A stretch of DNA of 9,627 nt from Clostridiales bacterium (GTDB lineage Bacteria; Bacillota; Clostridia; Peptostreptococcales; Anaerovoracaceae). The notes under the pieces are model-generated. The model did not search any database. It saw only the letters and a program-made list of their open reading frames with translations, and was not told where the DNA came from. Both the position numbers and the translations under genes were made by a program. The stretch spans positions 1 through 9,627 of the forward strand of contig WRFF01000056.1 of the NCBI GenBank assembly GCA_009778945.1, in the 5' to 3' direction. Of this stretch, positions 1-6,498 are shown in pieces; within the stretch, counting starts at the first letter, position 1, and each line of letters begins with the position of its first letter.

Positions 1-527
1 ATAGTAAATTCCCGTGAACCGTTCATGATCGCCATGTGGCGCAGGAAAACCGCGATGCGCGCGCGCAGGCCCTTGCGGTAAAGAACGTCGATTTTGTGCA
101 GGCGCCGGATGCTGTCGTTCGCGAGCGCGCGGATGACGTTCCGGGCAAGCATCGCCGCGGTATCCTCCGGCAATTCCGGGGAAAACAGCGTGGCAAAATC
201 CACATAGACGCCATGGCAGGGTTCCAGCGCAACAAGCCAAAACGGGCAGCGCTTTGTTGCGGAGCTCGCGATGTCGAGCCCGATGAGCTCACCCGGCAGA
301 AAAAGCTGGACGAGATCCGTATCGCCGTTCGCGTGATACCGCACACCCTGCACTCTTCCGCTGAGCAGACAGTAAAATTCGAAAAGCTCCGCTCCGGCGG
401 ACACCAGCGTTTCCCCGCGACCATAATCAACCTCACGCGTACGCAAGGCGCAAAACGCCGTTTCAAACTGCTCCGCGGAGAGGTCTTGGAAAATGCGCGT
501 ATTTTTCAGCTTGTCCGCAAGCTGCAT
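1..527 (-). CDS. Crp/Fnr-family transcriptional regulator, 3' end cut off
   Basis: This reading frame is open to the left edge; 175 residues are visible. The order fits a cyclic-nucleotide-binding-like (cupin) effector domain (about residues 10-115, with the beta-roll segments EFYCLLSGRV at 50-59 and LVQLFLPGELIGLD at 72-85). A long dimerisation helix follows (about 118-165, with KIDVLYRKGLRARIAVFLRHM). In this family the DNA-binding helix-turn-helix comes next, and here it lies beyond the window. The ATG at 527 is the only in-frame start seen; it comes 7 nt after the codY stop and has no good ribosome binding site, which suggests translational coupling to codY. No N-terminal cysteine cluster of the Fnr iron-sulfur type is visible, so oxygen sensing by that route is not supported. 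The ligand is unknown. The family call is firm; the specific role is not. Confidence 0.85.
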   Translation of the reverse strand, partial: MQLADKLKNTRIFQDLSAEQFETAFCALRTREVDYGRGETLVSAGAELFEFYCLLSGRVQGVRYHANGDTDLVQLFLPGELIGLDIASSATKRCPFWLVALEPCHGVYVDFATLFSPELPEDTAAMLARNVIRALANDSIRRLHKIDVLYRKGLRARIAVFLRHMAIMNGSREFT

Positions 528-534
528 AGCAGCT

Positions 535-1314
535 TCAGTACGTATACCGGCCCAACTCGTCGACAAATTTATCGTTCAGAATCTTGATATACGTGCCCTT
601 CATGCCAAGCGAACGCGATTCGATGATGCTCGCGCTTTCAAGCTTGCGCAGCGCGTTGACAATCACCGAACGCGTGATGCCCGACCGATCGGCAATTTTG
701 CTTGCGACAAGCAGGCCTTCGGATCCCGGAAGCTCCGCAAAGATCCGTTGCACAGCTTCAATCTCCGAATAGGAGAGCGTGCTGATCGCCTTCTGCATCG
801 AGGTTTTGACACGCGCTTCTTCCTGACGCTGCAGGGTCTCTATGCGCCGGATCTCAAGCCCGACAACCGTCGCTCCGTATTCGCCCAGCACCAGGTCCTC
901 GTCGTCAAACGGCGGGGCGTACCGCGTGAGCACAAGCGTGCCGACACGCTCGCGGCCCCCCATGATCGGGATGATCGTATGCAGCTTTTCATACGTATCA
1001 TAATCGTATTTGAAGATTTTCAGCGCATCCTCCCCTTGCAGGTTGGACTGCGTTTCCGTCACTTTGATGAGTTCGTCGTTGTATTCCTTCGGCATGGACT
1101 CCTGCCCGGTCTCCGGATCTTCAATCGCCGCGCTGTCCGACCGGATCGTATAATGCACTCCGATGATCTTCCCTGCAAAATTGAGGATATATACATTTCC
1201 GTCGATCAGGTCGCTGAGGATCTTTGCCAAATCAGCAAACGAAAACACGCCTGTCGTGCTCTCCTGAAGCACCCAATTCAATCTTCTGACTTTATCAAGA
1301 ATTGTCTTTTCCAT
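535..1314 (-). CDS. codY: CodY, global nutritional regulator sensing GTP and branched-chain amino acids
   Basis: The 259-residue protein has the family's usual length and layout: an N-terminal GAF ligand domain (about 1-155, with TIIPIMGGRERVGTL at 113-127 and EYGATVVGLEI at 145-155), a linker helix, and a C-terminal winged helix-turn-helix. The last carries the hallmark CodY block ASKIADRSGITRSVIVNALR (204-223) followed by KLESASIIESRSLGMKGTYIK. In Firmicutes CodY represses amino-acid synthesis, transport and stationary-phase genes when nutrients are plentiful. The start at 1314 is preceded by AAAGGAGA at 1325-1332 at good spacing. The loop around residues 56-80 differs in sequence and length from the part of the Bacillus protein that I recall as contacting isoleucine, so effector specificity may differ. 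A terminator separates it from hslU, it has its own promoter, and a Crp/Fnr gene follows after 7 nt. Confidence 0.97.
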   Translation of the reverse strand: MEKTILDKVRRLNWVLQESTTGVFSFADLAKILSDLIDGNVYILNFAGKIIGVHYTIRSDSAAIEDPETGQESMPKEYNDELIKVTETQSNLQGEDALKIFKYDYDTYEKLHTIIPIMGGRERVGTLVLTRYAPPFDDEDLVLGEYGATVVGLEIRRIETLQRQEEARVKTSMQKAISTLSYSEIEAVQRIFAELPGSEGLLVASKIADRSGITRSVIVNALRKLESASIIESRSLGMKGTYIKILNDKFVDELGRYTY

Positions 1315-1329
1315 AGACTGTCACTCTCC

Positions 1330-1349
1330 TTTCGTCTGATTTCGTCTGA
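1330..1349 (-). repeat. Perfect 10-bp tandem repeat in the codY leader
   Basis: On the minus strand TCAGACGAAA occurs twice in a row with no mismatch; the second copy runs into the codY ribosome binding site (AAAGGAG). The 10-bp period equals about one helical turn. The repeat is also enclosed by a 7-bp inverted repeat (ACTGTCA at 1317-1323, TGACAGT at 1347-1353, overlapping the repeat by 3 bp). It may be an operator or a leader RNA element; no function is shown. Confidence 0.6.
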
Positions 1350-1356
1350 CAGTTTT

Positions 1357-1384
1357 ATCATATCACAAATTTTTCCCGTGTAAA
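1357..1384 (-). promoter_or_regulatory. Sigma-A type promoter of codY
   Basis: On the minus strand TTTACA (1379-1384, 5/6 match to TTGACA) is followed by a 16-bp spacer and TATGAT (1357-1362, 5/6 match to TATAAT). The -10 box is preceded by TGA, giving an extended -10. The predicted start of transcription is near 1350, about 36 nt upstream of the codY ATG. Confidence 0.75.
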
Positions 1385-1412
1385 GAACAATTCTGAGTTT
1401 TCCCACAAAATT

Positions 1413-1427
1413 TTTTTTCAAAAGATT
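1413..1427 (-). promoter_or_regulatory. Possible CodY box upstream of codY
   Basis: The minus strand reads AATCTTTTGAAAAAA, matching 11 of 15 positions of the CodY consensus AATTTTCWGAAAATT. It lies about 30 bp upstream of the -35 box, between the hslU terminator and the codY promoter. Autoregulation is plausible, but the region is AT-rich and chance matches are common. Confidence 0.25.
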
Positions 1428-1441
1428 TTCAAATAGCCTTT

Positions 1442-1469
1442 GAAAAAAGACGGCGGGGCAAGCCCGCCG
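1442..1469 (-). terminator. Rho-independent terminator of hslVU
   Basis: Read on the minus strand, CGGCGGG and CCCGCCG form a perfect 7-bp GC stem (1463-1469 with 1451-1457) around a CTTGC loop, followed by TCTTTTTTC. It lies about 57 bp after the hslU stop and before the codY promoter, so it ends the protease operon and limits read-through into codY. Confidence 0.9.
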
Positions 1470-1525
1470 CAATATGCTTCCGCTAGATCGGTTATATCCG
1501 TTCAGCCTGCGGGTTTCAGAGCGCC

Positions 1526-2950
1526 TTACAGAATGTACCGCGACATATCGTCGGCGAGAATCGTATCCGCGAACTTCGTCTTCACATACGCCTCGTCGAT
1601 CACGATTTCTTTTTCCGCCGCGTCCGGAATATCGTATGCGAAATCCTCCAACAGCATCTCCATAACGGTATGCAGCCGCCGCGCGCCGATATTCTCCGTC
1701 TGTTCGTTTGAGAGAAACGCGATACGCGCGATTTCCCGGACCGCTTCGTCCGCGAACGTCACCGTCACGCCTTCGGTCTCGAGCAGCGCCTTGTGCTGTT
1801 TCAGCAGCGCGTTCTCCGGCACCGTCAAGATCTGGATAAAATCGTCCTCGGTCAGATTTTCAAGTTCGACATGGATCGGAAACCGTCCCTGCAGTTCAGG
1901 GATAAGGTCGGTCGGCTTCGACGTATGGAACGCGCCCGCGCCGATGAAAAGCACGTGATCCGTCTTAACCGGCCCATACTTCGTATTCACGACGCTTCCT
2001 TCGACAATCGGCAGGATATCGCGCTGTACGCCTTCACGCGAGACGTCCGCGCCCGAACGATAACCGCCGCCGGACGCGATCTTGTCGATCTCGTCAATGA
2101 AAATGATGCCGTTCTGTTCGGCGTTTTCGAGCGCCTCCTGCGTCACCTGATCCATATCGATGAGGTTTTGAGCTTCTTCTTCGCGCAGGATGCGGCGCGC
2201 GTCTTTCACTTTGAGTTTTTTGCGCTTCTTACGGCCGCCCGGATTGATCGCGTCGAAGATATTCCCGATCGCGATGCCCATACCCCCCTCGCCTACGTCA
2301 AGCTGGTTCTGCTTTGGCGCGTCGTTCACATCGACTTCGATGTATTGATCGTCGAGCAGCCCGTCCTTGAGTTGCTGCCGCACCTGCTCGCGCGTGAGCT
2401 CCACTTCGCTGTCCGTGCGCGTATCCGGCTCTTCCGGCTGGGGCGGCGGCGTTTGCTCTTTATTTCCCATAATAAAATCAAACGGCCCCTTGAGCGTTTG
2501 CGCACCAGCGCCCGGCTTTTTTCGCGCAGGCGCGATGGCGTCCAGGATTTTTTCCTCGGCGATCTCATCCGCGACGCTGTATTTCTCTTCCAGACGCGTC
2601 TGCTTAGTGATACGTACGGAGGCTTCGACAAGATCGCGCACCATCGAATCCACATCGCGCCCGACATAGCCGACCTCCGTGAACTTCGTCGCCTCCACTT
2701 TCACAAACGGCGCCTCCATCAGCTTCGCGAGCCGACGCGCAATCTCCGTCTTGCCGACACCGGTCGCTCCCATCATCAGGATGTTTTTCGGCGTGATCTC
2801 ATCGCGCATCGTTTCATCGACGAGGCCTCGGCGATACCGGTTTCGCAGCGCTACCGCGACACTCTTCTTGGCGCTGTCCTGCCCGATGATATATTTATCG
2901 AGCTCCGCCACAATCTCGTGCGGCGTCATCGTTGTAAATTTATTGTCCAT
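1526..2950 (-). CDS. hslU: HslU (ClpY), ATPase and unfoldase subunit of the HslUV protease
   Basis: A 474-residue AAA+ unfoldase that feeds substrates to the HslV peptidase in the cytoplasm. Visible motifs in order: N-terminal IIGQDSAKKSVAVALRNRYRR (21-41), Walker A GATGVGKTE (61-69), the pore loop GYVGRD (94-99), and a charged inserted I-domain (about 110-250, with a proline-rich stretch near 167-175 and a lysine-rich KKRKKLKVK). Then come Walker B IIFIDEIDK (282-290), GRFPIHVEL with the likely arginine finger (355-363), sensor 2 GARRLHT (422-428), and the conserved C-terminal tail ending SRYIL, which in HslU inserts into HslV. It is slightly longer than the roughly 445-470 usual for the family, the extra lying in the I-domain. 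The SD AGAGGAG sits 6 nt before the ATG. It follows hslV by 18 nt in one operon. Confidence 0.97.
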   Translation of the reverse strand: MDNKFTTMTPHEIVAELDKYIIGQDSAKKSVAVALRNRYRRGLVDETMRDEITPKNILMMGATGVGKTEIARRLAKLMEAPFVKVEATKFTEVGYVGRDVDSMVRDLVEASVRITKQTRLEEKYSVADEIAEEKILDAIAPARKKPGAGAQTLKGPFDFIMGNKEQTPPPQPEEPDTRTDSEVELTREQVRQQLKDGLLDDQYIEVDVNDAPKQNQLDVGEGGMGIAIGNIFDAINPGGRKKRKKLKVKDARRILREEEAQNLIDMDQVTQEALENAEQNGIIFIDEIDKIASGGGYRSGADVSREGVQRDILPIVEGSVVNTKYGPVKTDHVLFIGAGAFHTSKPTDLIPELQGRFPIHVELENLTEDDFIQILTVPENALLKQHKALLETEGVTVTFADEAVREIARIAFLSNEQTENIGARRLHTVMEMLLEDFAYDIPDAAEKEIVIDEAYVKTKFADTILADDMSRYIL

Positions 2951-2968
2951 AGTCCGCTCCTCTGATAA

Positions 2969-3508
2969 TTATAATTTTTCCACGGTGATATTGTCGTTTG
3001 TAAAGACACAGATCGACGAAGCGATCTTCAGCGCCTCGCGTACAATCGCCTCCGCATCCATATCTGTATGATTGTAGAGGGCGTTCGCCGCCGCGTATGC
3101 GAAATTGCCGCCGCTGCCGATCGCTACAAAATCCTGGTCCGGTTCGATGACCTCGCCGTTTCCGGAAATGACGAGCAGGCTCTCGTGGTCCGCCGCCACG
3201 AGCAGCGCTTCAAGATTGCGCATCACGCGATCCTGACGCCAGCTCTGCGCGAGCGCCACCGCCGCGCGTTTCAGATTGCCGCCGTGTTCTTCAAGCTTCT
3301 TTTCGAACTTCTCCGTGAGCGAAAAAGCGTCCGAAACGCTGCCCGCGAAACCGGAGAGCACTGTCCCTTTATAGATCTTACGCACCTTTTTTGCTTTGTG
3401 TTTCATCACAGCCGTCTGCCCCATCGTCACCTGACCGTCGCCGCCGATGCAGACATCGTCGGATCCCCTTCTCACTGCTACGATTGTTGTCGCATGAAAT
3501 TGTTCCAT
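2969..3508 (-). CDS. hslV: HslV (ClpQ), peptidase subunit of the HslUV protease
   Basis: A 179-residue N-terminal-nucleophile peptidase, proteasome beta-subunit-like, forming the proteolytic core of HslUV. The start is MEQFHATTIVAVRRG; the catalytic threonine is most likely Thr7 of the ATT motif, exposed after removal of a six-residue prosequence. Other family marks are GDGQVTMGQ, KHKAKKVRKIY, GFAGSVSDAF, RNLEALLVAA, and AIGSGGNFAYAAANALY. The ATG at 3508 is chosen because AAGGAGGT lies 5 nt upstream and because an upstream in-frame ATG at 3550 would put coding sequence through the CIRCE operator. Residue 2 is Glu, not the Ser described for the Bacillus subtilis orthologue (CodW), so an N-terminal serine nucleophile is not available here. 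It is the first gene of hslVU. Confidence 0.97.
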   Translation of the reverse strand: MEQFHATTIVAVRRGSDDVCIGGDGQVTMGQTAVMKHKAKKVRKIYKGTVLSGFAGSVSDAFSLTEKFEKKLEEHGGNLKRAAVALAQSWRQDRVMRNLEALLVAADHESLLVISGNGEVIEPDQDFVAIGSGGNFAYAAANALYNHTDMDAEAIVREALKIASSICVFTNDNITVEKL

Positions 3509-3513
3509 CTGCG

Positions 3514-3521
3514 ACCTCCTT
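3514..3521 (-). promoter_or_regulatory. Strong ribosome binding site that fixes the hslV start
   Basis: AAGGAGGT on the minus strand, a full match to the anti-SD core, lies 5 nt from the ATG at 3508. This decides against the longer in-frame start at 3550. Confidence 0.9.
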
Positions 3522-3537
3522 CCTGATTTCAAGATTG

Positions 3538-3564
3538 TTAGCACTCTCATTTGGTGAGTGCTAA
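3538..3564 (-). promoter_or_regulatory. CIRCE operator (HrcA binding site) of hslVU
   Basis: The sequence is TTAGCACTC, nine bases, GAGTGCTAA, which is an exact match to the CIRCE consensus in both arms. It starts 4 bp downstream of the -10 box, so it covers the predicted transcription start and the first part of the leader of hslV. HrcA bound here would block initiation until heat shock. An effect on the divergent aspartate kinase promoter is possible but unproven. Confidence 0.96.
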
Positions 3565-3568
3565 TACC

Positions 3569-3596
3569 ATTATACGCGGAAAGTTCTCCGTGTCAA
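3569..3596 (-). promoter_or_regulatory. Sigma-A promoter of hslVU
   Basis: On the minus strand TTGACA (3591-3596) and TATAAT (3569-3574), both perfect consensus boxes, are separated by 16 bp. The predicted start lies near 3562, inside CIRCE. A strong housekeeping promoter under repressor control fits the class I heat-shock gene pattern. Confidence 0.92.
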
Positions 3597-3604
3597 GAAA
3601 ATTT

Positions 3605-3615
3605 TATGATAGAAT
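3605..3615 (+). promoter_or_regulatory. Possible -10 region of the aspartate kinase gene
   Basis: Two overlapping candidates are present: TATGAT (3605-3610) and TAGAAT (3610-3615), the second with an upstream TGA giving an extended -10. No good -35 box is seen at the right spacing. It lies 10-20 bp from the -35 box of the divergent hslV promoter, so polymerase binding at the two would probably interfere. Confidence 0.35.
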
Positions 3616-3653
3616 CTTCCTGTTGTTTCAACTGTAGTGTTAAAGGAGAGAAT

Positions 3654-5000
3654 ATGGGAATCATTGTTGCGAAATTCGGCGGCTCATCCGTAGCGGATGC
3701 GGCGCAGATCCGAAAGACCAGGGCTATCGTGGAAGCAGACGCGACGCGGCGTTTTGTCGTGGTATCCGGACCCGGGAAACGTTCGAAGGAAGACGAAAAG
3801 ATCACCGATTTGCTGTACCGGTTTAAAGATCTGGCCGCCGCGGGACAGATATATGAAGCGGAAAAAATATTTTCGATCATCGAAGCGCGGTTTCTGGGCT
3901 TGGAAACAGAGCTCGGAGTGGCGGTTGATATGGGGGGCCTTCTCACGGAGATCCGGGAAAGGCTCACGGCCGGCGCTTCGCGGGATTACGCGGCAAGCCG
4001 CGGGGAATACCTGAACGCGCGCCTGATCGCCGCTTTCTACGGATACGATTTTGTGGACGCCGAGGGCGTCGTGCTCTTTGACCGGAGCGGCAATTTTCTC
4101 GCGGACGAAACGGACGCCGCGTTGTCAAACGAACTCGCAAGGCACAGCCGCGCGGTGATTCCCGGTTTTTACGGCACCCTGCCGGACGGGGAGATCAAGA
4201 CCTTCTCGCGCGGCGGCTCGGATATCACGGGCGCGATCGTCGCGCGGGCCGCGAAAGCCGACCTGTACGAAAACTGGACCGACGTCTCCGGCTTCCTCAT
4301 GACGGATCCGCGCATCGTCGAGAACCCTATGCCGATCCCGCTCCTCACCTACCGGGAGCAGCGCGAACTCTCCGCGATGGGCGCTTCCGTGCTGCACGAA
4401 GACGCGATCACGCCCGCGCGCATCGGCGGCATCCCGATTCAGATCAGGAACACAAACGCGCCCGAAGACGCGGGCACAAGGATCGTCCGCGACGACGATC
4501 CCGAAGCGCTCGCCGCCGGCCTCAAAGGAATCACCGGCAAGAAAGGATTTATGATTCTGCGGCTGTACAAAAACGCGGCGGGGCCGAAGCTCCCGCTGCT
4601 CGCGCGGCTTCTCGTGCTCACGGCCCGCGCGGGCCTTTCCGTTGAATCCGCGCCGGGCGGCATCGATACGCTCGCGCTCGTCCTTTCCGGAACACCGGAT
4701 CAGGCGGCGCTGGAGGCGTTCGCAAAAAGCGTGATCGACGAGCTCGCTCCGGACCATCTGGAGATCCGCAAAGAAGTGACGCTTCTCGCGGCGGTCGGGA
4801 ACGGCATCCCCGCGGACGGGAGGATCGCCGCCGATATAACGCGCGCGCTTGAGAAAGCAAGCATCCGTCCGCTCCTGCTTGAAGCCGGCGCAAACGACAC
4901 CTGCGTTCTCACCGGTGTGGATGACGAAGAATACGAGACGGCGCTGCGGGCGGTCTACGACGCGCTCACTCAGCCGCCGGCGTTCGCCAGCCCGTTCTAA
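3654..5000 (+). CDS. lysC: Aspartate kinase (aspartokinase), monofunctional
   Basis: A 448-residue enzyme that phosphorylates L-aspartate with ATP, the first step to lysine, threonine, methionine and diaminopimelate. The kinase domain carries KFGGSS (7-12), VVVSGPGKRSKEDEKITDLLY (36-56), SRGGSDITGA (185-194), and NWTDVSGFLMTDPRIV (207-222). Two C-terminal ACT-like regulatory repeats follow (about 298-370 and 375-440), which points to feedback control by an amino acid. The second repeat departs from the usual motif and reads LEAGANDTCVL. The overall form, with SGPGKR, recalls the Bacillus YclM type as much as the classical LysC, so the symbol is generic. The start at 3654 is set by AAAGGAGAG 3 nt upstream; the longer frame from 3558 would begin inside CIRCE. 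It stands alone, divergent from hslV, with no other lysine-pathway gene in view. Confidence 0.93.
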   Translation: MGIIVAKFGGSSVADAAQIRKTRAIVEADATRRFVVVSGPGKRSKEDEKITDLLYRFKDLAAAGQIYEAEKIFSIIEARFLGLETELGVAVDMGGLLTEIRERLTAGASRDYAASRGEYLNARLIAAFYGYDFVDAEGVVLFDRSGNFLADETDAALSNELARHSRAVIPGFYGTLPDGEIKTFSRGGSDITGAIVARAAKADLYENWTDVSGFLMTDPRIVENPMPIPLLTYREQRELSAMGASVLHEDAITPARIGGIPIQIRNTNAPEDAGTRIVRDDDPEALAAGLKGITGKKGFMILRLYKNAAGPKLPLLARLLVLTARAGLSVESAPGGIDTLALVLSGTPDQAALEAFAKSVIDELAPDHLEIRKEVTLLAAVGNGIPADGRIAADITRALEKASIRPLLLEAGANDTCVLTGVDDEEYETALRAVYDALTQPPAFASPF

Positions 5001-5047
5001 GGGAACGCTGACAATCAGCCTTAATGACAGGAATTTAGCAGATTCAT

Positions 5048-5174
5048 AGCACAAATTGACGGTTATGTATGTTCTGTGACCGGATTTCGCCGTTTTTTTG
5101 CCATTTATCGGTTATTTTGGCTCAATAACCACCAGAAACCTGTGTGCAGATATACATAACCGTCAATTTGTGCT
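5048..5174. repeat. 127-bp palindromic element with 23-bp perfect inverted ends (MITE-like)
   Basis: The left arm 5048-5070 begins AGCACAAATTGACGG, and the right arm 5152-5174 is its exact reverse complement over 23 bp. Inside, GGTTATT (5110-5116) and AATAACC (5124-5130) form a second hairpin with a 7-nt loop. The word CGGTTAT recurs in both arms and in the inner stem. No ORF of the element's own and no obvious flanking target duplication is seen. It lies between the 3' ends of convergent genes. It could be a non-autonomous mobile element, another dispersed repeat, or an unusually long bidirectional terminator; a T7 run lies at 5093-5099 but lacks a strong stem in front of it. Confidence 0.8.
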
Positions 5175-5207
5175 TGTAACACGAGAATTTCCGGAAACCA
5201 GATATGC

Positions 5208-6380
5208 TTATACGCGCGCAACGCCGCTCTTCCTGGCGGCGTCGGCCACGGCGCTTGCAACCGCGGTTTTCACGCGCGGCTCAAAAGGCGCCGGAAGGAT
5301 ATAGTCCGGCGTGAGTTCCGTGTCCGAAACCAGGCCCGCGAGCGCGTAAGCCGCCGCGATCTTCATTTCGTCGTTGATGTCGCGCGCGCGTACGTCGAGC
5401 GCGCCGCGGAAGATACCCGGAAAAGCCAGGACGTTGTTGATCTGGTTCGCAAAATCGCTGCGGCCCGTGCCGATCACAGCCGCGCCCGCCTCCCGCGCAA
5501 GATCCGGCATGATTTCAGGGACCGGGTTCGCCATCGGGAAGAGAATAGGGTCCTTCGCCATGCTGCGCACCATCTCCGGCGTCACGAGCCCCGGCGAAGA
5601 GACGCCGATAAATACGTCCGCCCCCCGGATAACGTCCGCAAGCGCGCCCTTTCGCCCCTGAAGATTGCTGATTTCGGCAATCCGGGCCTTCTCCGGATTC
5701 AGGCCGCCCCGGCCTTTATAGATCGCGCCCGCACGGTCGCAGAGGACGACGTCCTTCAGGCCGAGCGCCAGGAGCAGGCGGATGACGGCCACCCCCGCCG
5801 CGCCCGCGCCGCTTGTCACGATGCTGATTTCGTCAAGGTGTTTGCCCGTCAGCTTCAGCGCGTTCACGAGGGCCGCGAGCACGACAACCGCCGTACCGTG
5901 CTGATCGTCGTGAAAGATCGGAATATCGCAGCTCTCCTTGAGCCGGCGCTCGATCTCGAAACAGCGCGGCGCTGAGATATCCTCCAAATTGACGCCGCCG
6001 AAACTGCCCGCAAGCAGCGTCACAACGTTCACGATATCATCCACTTCCTTGCTGCGCACGCAAAGCGGCACCGCGTCCACGCCGCCGAACGCCTTGAACA
6101 GCACGCATTTGCCTTCCATAACCGGCATCCCCGCCTCGGGGCCGATATCGCCAAGGCCAAGTACCGCGGTGCCGTCCGTCACGACCGCGATCGTGTTCCA
6201 GCGGCCTGTCAGTTCATAACTCAGGTCCACATCCTTTTGAATCTCCAGACAGGGCTGCGCTACGCCGGGCGTATAGGCGATCGAGAGATCTTCCTTCGAA
6301 GCCACCGCCATTTTGGGCACAATGTCCAGTTTCCCGCGCCATTCATAATGTTTTTCAAGCGATACCTTTGCGTAGTCCAT
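5208..6380 (-). CDS. Malic enzyme, NAD(P)-dependent decarboxylating malate dehydrogenase
   Basis: A 390-residue short bacterial-type malic enzyme that converts malate and NAD(P)+ to pyruvate, CO2 and NAD(P)H. Visible: AYTPGVA with the conserved Tyr36, VVTDGTAVLGLGDIGPEAGMPVMEGK (67-91) with the catalytic lysine, LFKAFGGVDAVPLC (94-107), and the metal-site block FHDDQHGTA (156-164). The Rossmann motif is TSGAGAAGVAV (189-199) followed by LCDRAG (213-218), and MANPVPEI (283-290) follows. The cofactor preference cannot be settled by eye. The start at 6380 is chosen because AGGAGAA lies at 6386-6392; an upstream ATG at 6455 would add 25 residues unlike the family. It follows the isomerase-family gene by 118 nt on the same strand with no clear terminator between, so read-through is possible. 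Confidence 0.93.
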   Translation of the reverse strand: MDYAKVSLEKHYEWRGKLDIVPKMAVASKEDLSIAYTPGVAQPCLEIQKDVDLSYELTGRWNTIAVVTDGTAVLGLGDIGPEAGMPVMEGKCVLFKAFGGVDAVPLCVRSKEVDDIVNVVTLLAGSFGGVNLEDISAPRCFEIERRLKESCDIPIFHDDQHGTAVVVLAALVNALKLTGKHLDEISIVTSGAGAAGVAVIRLLLALGLKDVVLCDRAGAIYKGRGGLNPEKARIAEISNLQGRKGALADVIRGADVFIGVSSPGLVTPEMVRSMAKDPILFPMANPVPEIMPDLAREAGAAVIGTGRSDFANQINNVLAFPGIFRGALDVRARDINDEMKIAAAYALAGLVSDTELTPDYILPAPFEPRVKTAVASAVADAARKSGVARV

Positions 6381-6413
6381 GGTTGTTCTCCTGCACATAA
6401 TAGTACATATTAG

Positions 6414-6440
6414 TTTTGTGGAATCTACTGTCTCACAAAA
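6414..6440. promoter_or_regulatory. Inverted repeat upstream of the malic enzyme gene, possible operator
   Basis: TTTTGTG (6414-6420) and CACAAAA (6434-6440) form a perfect 7-bp inverted repeat with a 13-bp spacer. The half-sites are 20 bp apart centre to centre, two helical turns. It lies 34-60 bp before the malic enzyme ATG. It fits a dimeric repressor site; the protein is unknown. Confidence 0.4.
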
Positions 6441-6498
6441 TGAAAACGGCGTCAATCTTTAGTAGAATAGGGCCAAAATCTTTTTTTATCCGTGTTTT

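Noticed and set aside
1793..2965. Long open frames on the plus strand opposite hslU and codY (also 36-587 and 493-1383)
   Set aside because: They are antisense shadows of well-recognised genes; GC-rich codon use opens long frames, and their translations show no domain.
3509..3550. Longer hslV frame starting at 3550 (MRVLTILKSGRRSQ extension)
   Set aside because: The extension is translated from the CIRCE operator and the SD; the true start at 3508 has a perfect SD and matches the family N-terminus.
3558..3653. Longer aspartate kinase frame starting at 3558
   Set aside because: The extension lies in the CIRCE/promoter region and lacks family similarity; ATG 3654 has a good SD and begins directly with the kinase motif.
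4125..5054. 309-residue minus-strand frame opposite aspartate kinase
   Set aside because: It is rich in Arg and low in recognisable motifs, typical of the antisense of a high-GC gene.
5081..5099. T7 run as an intrinsic terminator of the aspartate kinase gene
   Set aside because: Only a 3-bp CGG/CCG stem precedes it; the large inverted repeat does not place the T run after its stem.
6381..6455. N-terminal extension of malic enzyme
   Set aside because: The residues are unlike the family, run through the inverted repeat, and the ATG at 6380 has its own SD.
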